Below are positions 60,533 through 64,000 of a stretch of 64,000 nucleotides of DNA, piece after piece (position 1 is the first letter of the stretch; every line of letters begins with the position of its first letter). The translations under genes and the position numbers were made by a program. The notes beneath the pieces were generated by a model. It searched no databases. It was not told where the DNA came from and saw only the letters and a program-made list of their open reading frames with translations. Source of the DNA: CBDDCQ01 sp965226285 (GTDB lineage: Bacteria > Bacteroidota > Bacteroidia > Flavobacteriales > Ichthyobacteriaceae); contig CBDDCQ010000005.1 of NCBI GenBank assembly GCA_965226285.1, forward strand, positions 1 through 64,000. The letters run 5' to 3'.

Positions 60533-63144
60533 TTTTTTAGTGTTATTATTAGTTCAAATCCTTCTATATATTCAGGGTTATAAATAACATCACCTTGCAT
60601 ATTTTCTTTAAATATTTTTTTAACGTTTGCTAAACCTGAACCCGACCCACGTGTAGTAGTAATTCCTTCCTCAAATATCAAATTCCAATCTTTAATTTCC
60701 TTTGACAAAGGTTTTCCAACATCTTTAATAGCAAGAATAAGTGTATTGTCATTTACTATTGAAAACTCATAAATTAGCCTTGTAGCTTCTTTTTTCCGAG
60801 AGTTACTTAAGATATTATCCAAAGCTGTACATAGCTCTATCGGATGAAACTTCATAGTAAACGAAATGTCATTTGTTATAACTGAAAATGACATTTTGGG
60901 AAAGAGTGCTCTATACGAATTGTTTATATAATCAGAAATATAGCTAACAATATTCTCTTTGGTTTCCAACATTGCCTTTAGGTAGTTAGATTTTGTTGTA
61001 AATCTGGTGATTGTAGCAATCTTGTCATTGACAAAATTTAATTCCTTAATAAACTTCAATAAATCGCTTTTATTAGGTTTTTTACCTTTATCTAATTGCC
61101 TTTTAAAGAGTAAAATCTTTTTGGCTATATTATCAGAATATACACCTATAATATGGTTAGATTCCCTTAAATCTTTATACTCTACTGACTCTGACGCTCT
61201 ATATCTTGAAACCTGTTCTTTTCTTTTTTTTGCTTCACTTTCTGCTTTCTTACGTTTTTCTTCTTCTACCTGCCTTGCTTTTTCTGCCTTTAGTTTTTCA
61301 TTCTCTGCTTTTAGCTTTTCATTCTCTGCTTTTGTTTTATCGACTTCTGCCTTTTCTCTTCTTTCTCTCTCTTCCCTTTCTTTTTCTTCTGCTCTTAGCC
61401 TTGCTTTTTCTTCACGTTTGGCTTTTTCCTCCGCCTTTATTCTCTTTTTTTCATTTTCTATTGCAGTTCGTTTTGCTTCGTCCTTTTCCTTTTTAAGTTG
61501 CTCATAGTTTTTTTTCAATTGAGTAAGTTGTTTCTTTACATCAACATTATCAGTAAGCGTTCCAATAGTTTCGATGTCTGTAAAGTACTTTGGTTGAATA
61601 TCTTCTAACTTTTCGTTTACTAAGTCTATTAAGTCTTTGTTGTAGTCCAAAATCGTAATTTCCTTGTCATTAACTAAACTTTTTACAACCTGAATAAAGT
61701 CTAACTTGCTTCCAAGATTTGATTTTGCTACTTCAATATCATCAGAAAACTTATCAGAGTCTTGCAAATGCTTTCTATATAAATCCGCTTTGTTGTCTGC
61801 TTCTGAACCCTTTCCAAAGTAATTCCTACGCTTAAACCCTTCTCCCCACAAAACACCTACTACATATCGTTCTAATCGCTTTAAAGCCTTTTCTTTAAAG
61901 GTCTCCATCAATTGATTACAGCCTTTTGTTTCCACAAGACCTCCATCTCTACTTGTTACTTCCTTAAATTGATTTGTATCATCTGTGGTAATATCAACTC
62001 GCCCAAACAAATCACGAGTTCCTAAATATCTATTGTATCCTTGCTGTGCCCTATAATCTAACTCCCAACTATCATCTCCAACTCCTCCATAGGGTTGAAC
62101 TCTAAAACCATTTTTAAACAGGAATACAGAACCAAAATTTACAACTTGCACTCCCATTCTTCTGGTAAAATTGTTTTTAGCTGAGGTATTGAGAAAATAC
62201 AAATCCATCTGTAAATACTTTATTAAATCATAGTGTTTATTTGGTTCTTCAATTTTATATATCAATGTACCTCTATCCAGTATAGAAGTAAAAATTTTAC
62301 CCTCTTTAAGAATAACATTTATCTGGGTAGTCTTTAAGTCTAATACATCAAGAATGCTATTCTTTACTTTTCCATTTACTTTATCTCTATCGAGGTAAAG
62401 TTTATCCTTCAAACCTTCTGCCCCTCTTAGAGCAGTTGTGTACTTTCCAATCTTATCTTCTTCTTCTTCTCTTTTACAAACTATTTTAATGTTAAATTTA
62501 TCTGTTTCAGAAAATGGGTTGATTAACTTTTCTAATGAATGCTTTAGGCCTAATAGTTTTTTTCGTGTCCAATTCCCTGATAGCCTACTTATTTCCAGAA
62601 TAGTTCCATTTTCGGAATTATTTGGGAATATTCTGGCTTTTGAGTTTTCGGAAACATAGTTCACTTTAACTTTTTGGAACTCTTCTTTTGGGTCTTCTTC
62701 AAAATCATTCCAGTTCACATTTAAAGTTGAGGTTTGATTTTCGTTAATTTTTCTGGTAGTCAGCTTTAGGCATTCTCCTAATCTATCACAAGAAAACCTC
62801 CCTATTCCTTTAGCTCCTGCGTAATGCTTTCTTACTTGAATTTTGTCCCTGTATGATTTTTTTTTCTCCTCATCTTCAAATTCCTTATCTTCTGTACCAT
62901 CATATTTTGCAGAATAGGCAACAAATAACCACTTGTCTTTTAAATCTGGCAAAGACATTCCTTTACCATTATCTGCAATGATAATTTTATCATCTTCAAA
63001 GGTGATTGTTACATTGTTAGCGTGGGCATCATAGGAATTTTTTACCAACTCAAAAACAGCTATGTGATCATCAGTAATAAGGTCTCTACCAATGATATTT
63101 TTTAGCAATGAGCCAACTTTAAATTCTAATGTGCCATTACCCAT
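60529..63144 (-). CDS. Double-GHKL ATPase (MORC/Hsp90-like plus histidine-kinase-like)
   Basis: 871 residues. The N-terminal GHKL module has FELVKNSYDA (31-40, with Asn36 and Asp39), IADNGKGM (56-63) and GAKGIGRFSCDRLG (110-123), the MutL/Hsp90/MORC pattern. NGFRVQPYGGVGDDSW (345-360) lies in the S5-like transducer. Residues 535-650 are a long Lys/Glu/Ala coiled coil. From 655 on it looks like a histidine kinase: ESNHIIG with His664 as possible acceptor, DNILSN (776-781), KDVGKPL (807-813) and GSGSGLANV (833-841). Two GHKL domains in one chain are unusual. It sits between a cytosine methyltransferase and a receiver protein, overlapping both, so a sensing or DNA-remodelling role in restriction is inferred. 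Confidence 0.8.
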   Translation of the reverse strand: MGNGTLEFKVGSLLKNIIGRDLITDDHIAVFELVKNSYDAHANNVTITFEDDKIIIADNGKGMSLPDLKDKWLFVAYSAKYDGTEDKEFEDEEKKKSYRDKIQVRKHYAGAKGIGRFSCDRLGECLKLTTRKINENQTSTLNVNWNDFEEDPKEEFQKVKVNYVSENSKARIFPNNSENGTILEISRLSGNWTRKKLLGLKHSLEKLINPFSETDKFNIKIVCKREEEEDKIGKYTTALRGAEGLKDKLYLDRDKVNGKVKNSILDVLDLKTTQINVILKEGKIFTSILDRGTLIYKIEEPNKHYDLIKYLQMDLYFLNTSAKNNFTRRMGVQVVNFGSVFLFKNGFRVQPYGGVGDDSWELDYRAQQGYNRYLGTRDLFGRVDITTDDTNQFKEVTSRDGGLVETKGCNQLMETFKEKALKRLERYVVGVLWGEGFKRRNYFGKGSEADNKADLYRKHLQDSDKFSDDIEVAKSNLGSKLDFIQVVKSLVNDKEITILDYNKDLIDLVNEKLEDIQPKYFTDIETIGTLTDNVDVKKQLTQLKKNYEQLKKEKDEAKRTAIENEKKRIKAEEKAKREEKARLRAEEKEREERERREKAEVDKTKAENEKLKAENEKLKAEKARQVEEEKRKKAESEAKKRKEQVSRYRASESVEYKDLRESNHIIGVYSDNIAKKILLFKRQLDKGKKPNKSDLLKFIKELNFVNDKIATITRFTTKSNYLKAMLETKENIVSYISDYINNSYRALFPKMSFSVITNDISFTMKFHPIELCTALDNILSNSRKKEATRLIYEFSIVNDNTLILAIKDVGKPLSKEIKDWNLIFEEGITTTRGSGSGLANVKKIFKENMQGDVIYNPEYIEGFELIITLKK

Positions 63145-64000
63145 TTAGAAATTCGCTTTTGATTATTAAACCTGCCAATTCTGCAAACAATGGAGGTATC
63201 GCATTACCCAATTGAGAATATCTTGGGACTTCCTTTACTCGCAATTTTCCTCCTGTTGTGTATTTCCCCTTTATTTCGTACCAATCTGGGAAAGATTGTA
63301 TTCTGGCATATTCACGTACCGTTAAAACTCTTGGTTCGGAATAATGTAAATAATCATCTGGTATAGTTGTAAGTGTAGGAGCAGGTTTACTTTCGTCTAA
63401 CAATATAATTCCACGTTTTTTTATACCAACCTCTTTATTTAGTTCCTCAATTGTCGACTTTCCTTTTACTGCTTTGTTTAATATGATTTGATACTTATTT
63501 ACTGTATTCTTCTTGTGATTCACAAACCTATGACTATCCGCAGCTTCTTTTCCAACTTTAGCTCTATCTCTACAATAAATTTGATATTTATTTGATGTTT
63601 GTTCATCATACAATCCTTCGAAAAAACCTTTTGAGTCTAAACTATCAACCATTCCATTTGATGCTTTTAAGTCTGAAATAGCATCTTTAACGGTATTTTT
63701 AAATTCTAATCCTTTTGATAGTAATAGGTTTTCAGCGTAAAAATTTAATCTATCAAAAAAAGTTTCTGGGTTGAAGTTGTTCTCTTTAGCAAAATCTTTA
63801 CGAAAGCCTATGAGAATAAATCTTGTTCTTTTTTGTGGAACACCATATTGGGAAAAGTCTATCAACTTACCATAAACATCATAACCAACATAATTTCCCA
63901 TGCTTCTTTTCAAACAGTTTTGAACGTATTGCGAGTAAGCCTTTCCTTTCGTCTTATTTTGCTTAAATTCTTGTGTGAAGCCCTTTACATTTTCAAAAAA
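63137..64000 (-). CDS. C5-cytosine DNA methyltransferase, C-terminal part (runs off window)
   Basis: The minus-strand frame is open to the end of the window; the ATG at 63913 is internal. Conserved motifs include FENVKGF (motif VI ENV, at the window edge), GVPQKRTRFILIG (motif VIII, Q-x-R-x-R), VLTVREYARIQSFPDWY (motif IX) and YSQLGNAIPPLFAEL (motif X). The catalytic Pro-Cys motif IV lies outside. It methylates C5 of cytosine in a defined site. Its stop overlaps the start of the double-GHKL gene by 8 bases, so it leads this three-gene operon. Further genes, such as a nuclease, could lie beyond the edge. Confidence 0.92.
   Translation of the reverse strand, partial: FFENVKGFTQEFKQNKTKGKAYSQYVQNCLKRSMGNYVGYDVYGKLIDFSQYGVPQKRTRFILIGFRKDFAKENNFNPETFFDRLNFYAENLLLSKGLEFKNTVKDAISDLKASNGMVDSLDSKGFFEGLYDEQTSNKYQIYCRDRAKVGKEAADSHRFVNHKKNTVNKYQIILNKAVKGKSTIEELNKEVGIKKRGIILLDESKPAPTLTTIPDDYLHYSEPRVLTVREYARIQSFPDWYEIKGKYTTGGKLRVKEVPRYSQLGNAIPPLFAELAGLIIKSEFLNG

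Noticed and set aside
61007..61507. 166-codon plus-strand frame opposite the double-GHKL coiled coil
   Set aside because: Its Leu/Ser/Phe-rich product is the reverse reading of Lys/Glu/Ala codons.

Overview
The window is AT-rich bacterial DNA whose gene set points to the Bacteroidetes, probably a flavobacterium. Pointers are the LpxC-FabZ fusion, LysS with a C-terminal extension, GWxTD and DUF4254 proteins, the LptG/LolA/FtsK neighbourhood, SusD-free but lipoprotein-rich surface genes, and promoters of the TTTG / TAnnTTTG type. Abundant pseudogenes, BspA-like leucine-rich repeats and expanded repeat lipoproteins suggest a host-associated lineage with a decaying accessory genome. An Ichthyobacterium-like fish pathogen would fit, but that is a guess from style, not a match.

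Layout. 1-2954: a restriction-modification (R-M) locus with two D12-class adenine methyltransferases and an endonuclease split by a frameshift. 3311-5787: tRNA-Ser, a BspA-like repeat lipoprotein, the relic of a second one, and tRNA-Met. 6093-14407 (minus): a compact housekeeping operon (FtsB-like, NlpC/P60, PepT, FtsK, LolA-like, LptG-like, DgkA, RibB). 14791-19144: an accessory island with an intact methyltransferase/GIY-YIG pair and a second R-M unit whose nuclease is wrecked, bracketed by IS1595-like relics. 19240-23937: lpxD, lpxC-fabZ, lpxA, efp, sucD. 24107-26771: small accessory genes, including a membrane-anchored GIY-YIG protein, an arsenate-reductase-like phosphatase, and small transcripts or peptides. 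26866-33296 (minus): hybrid histidine kinase, phosphohexomutase, glycosyltransferase, M14 peptidase. 33369-36312: an XRE regulator with a cluster of palindromic sites, and a HerA-like ATPase. 36401-43024 (minus): pyk, dnaB, a small membrane protein, M20 peptidase, GWxTD lipoprotein, rlmB, tRNA-fMet and a terminator in one run. 43443-47378 (minus): acyltransferase, then the trpS, DUF4254, glycosyltransferase-9 operon. 47708-54769: a recombining family of repeat lipoproteins. 54867-59611: rplS, lysS, a sulfatase and accA. 59648-64000 (minus): a three-gene unit of response regulator, a protein with two GHKL ATPase domains, and a C5-cytosine methyltransferase that runs off the window.

How they work together. 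The core operons make envelope (lipid A, LPS transport, peptidoglycan remodelling, division) and central functions. The accessory genes are mostly DNA modification or defence (four R-M-like loci, HerA-like ATPase, GIY-YIG proteins) or surface display. At least two restriction nucleases look inactivated while their methyltransferases stay open. The most promising candidate for a poorly described system is the methyltransferase, double-GHKL ATPase and receiver operon at the right edge. It resembles the MORC/MutL-type R-M systems proposed in the literature, but carries a two-component-style output.
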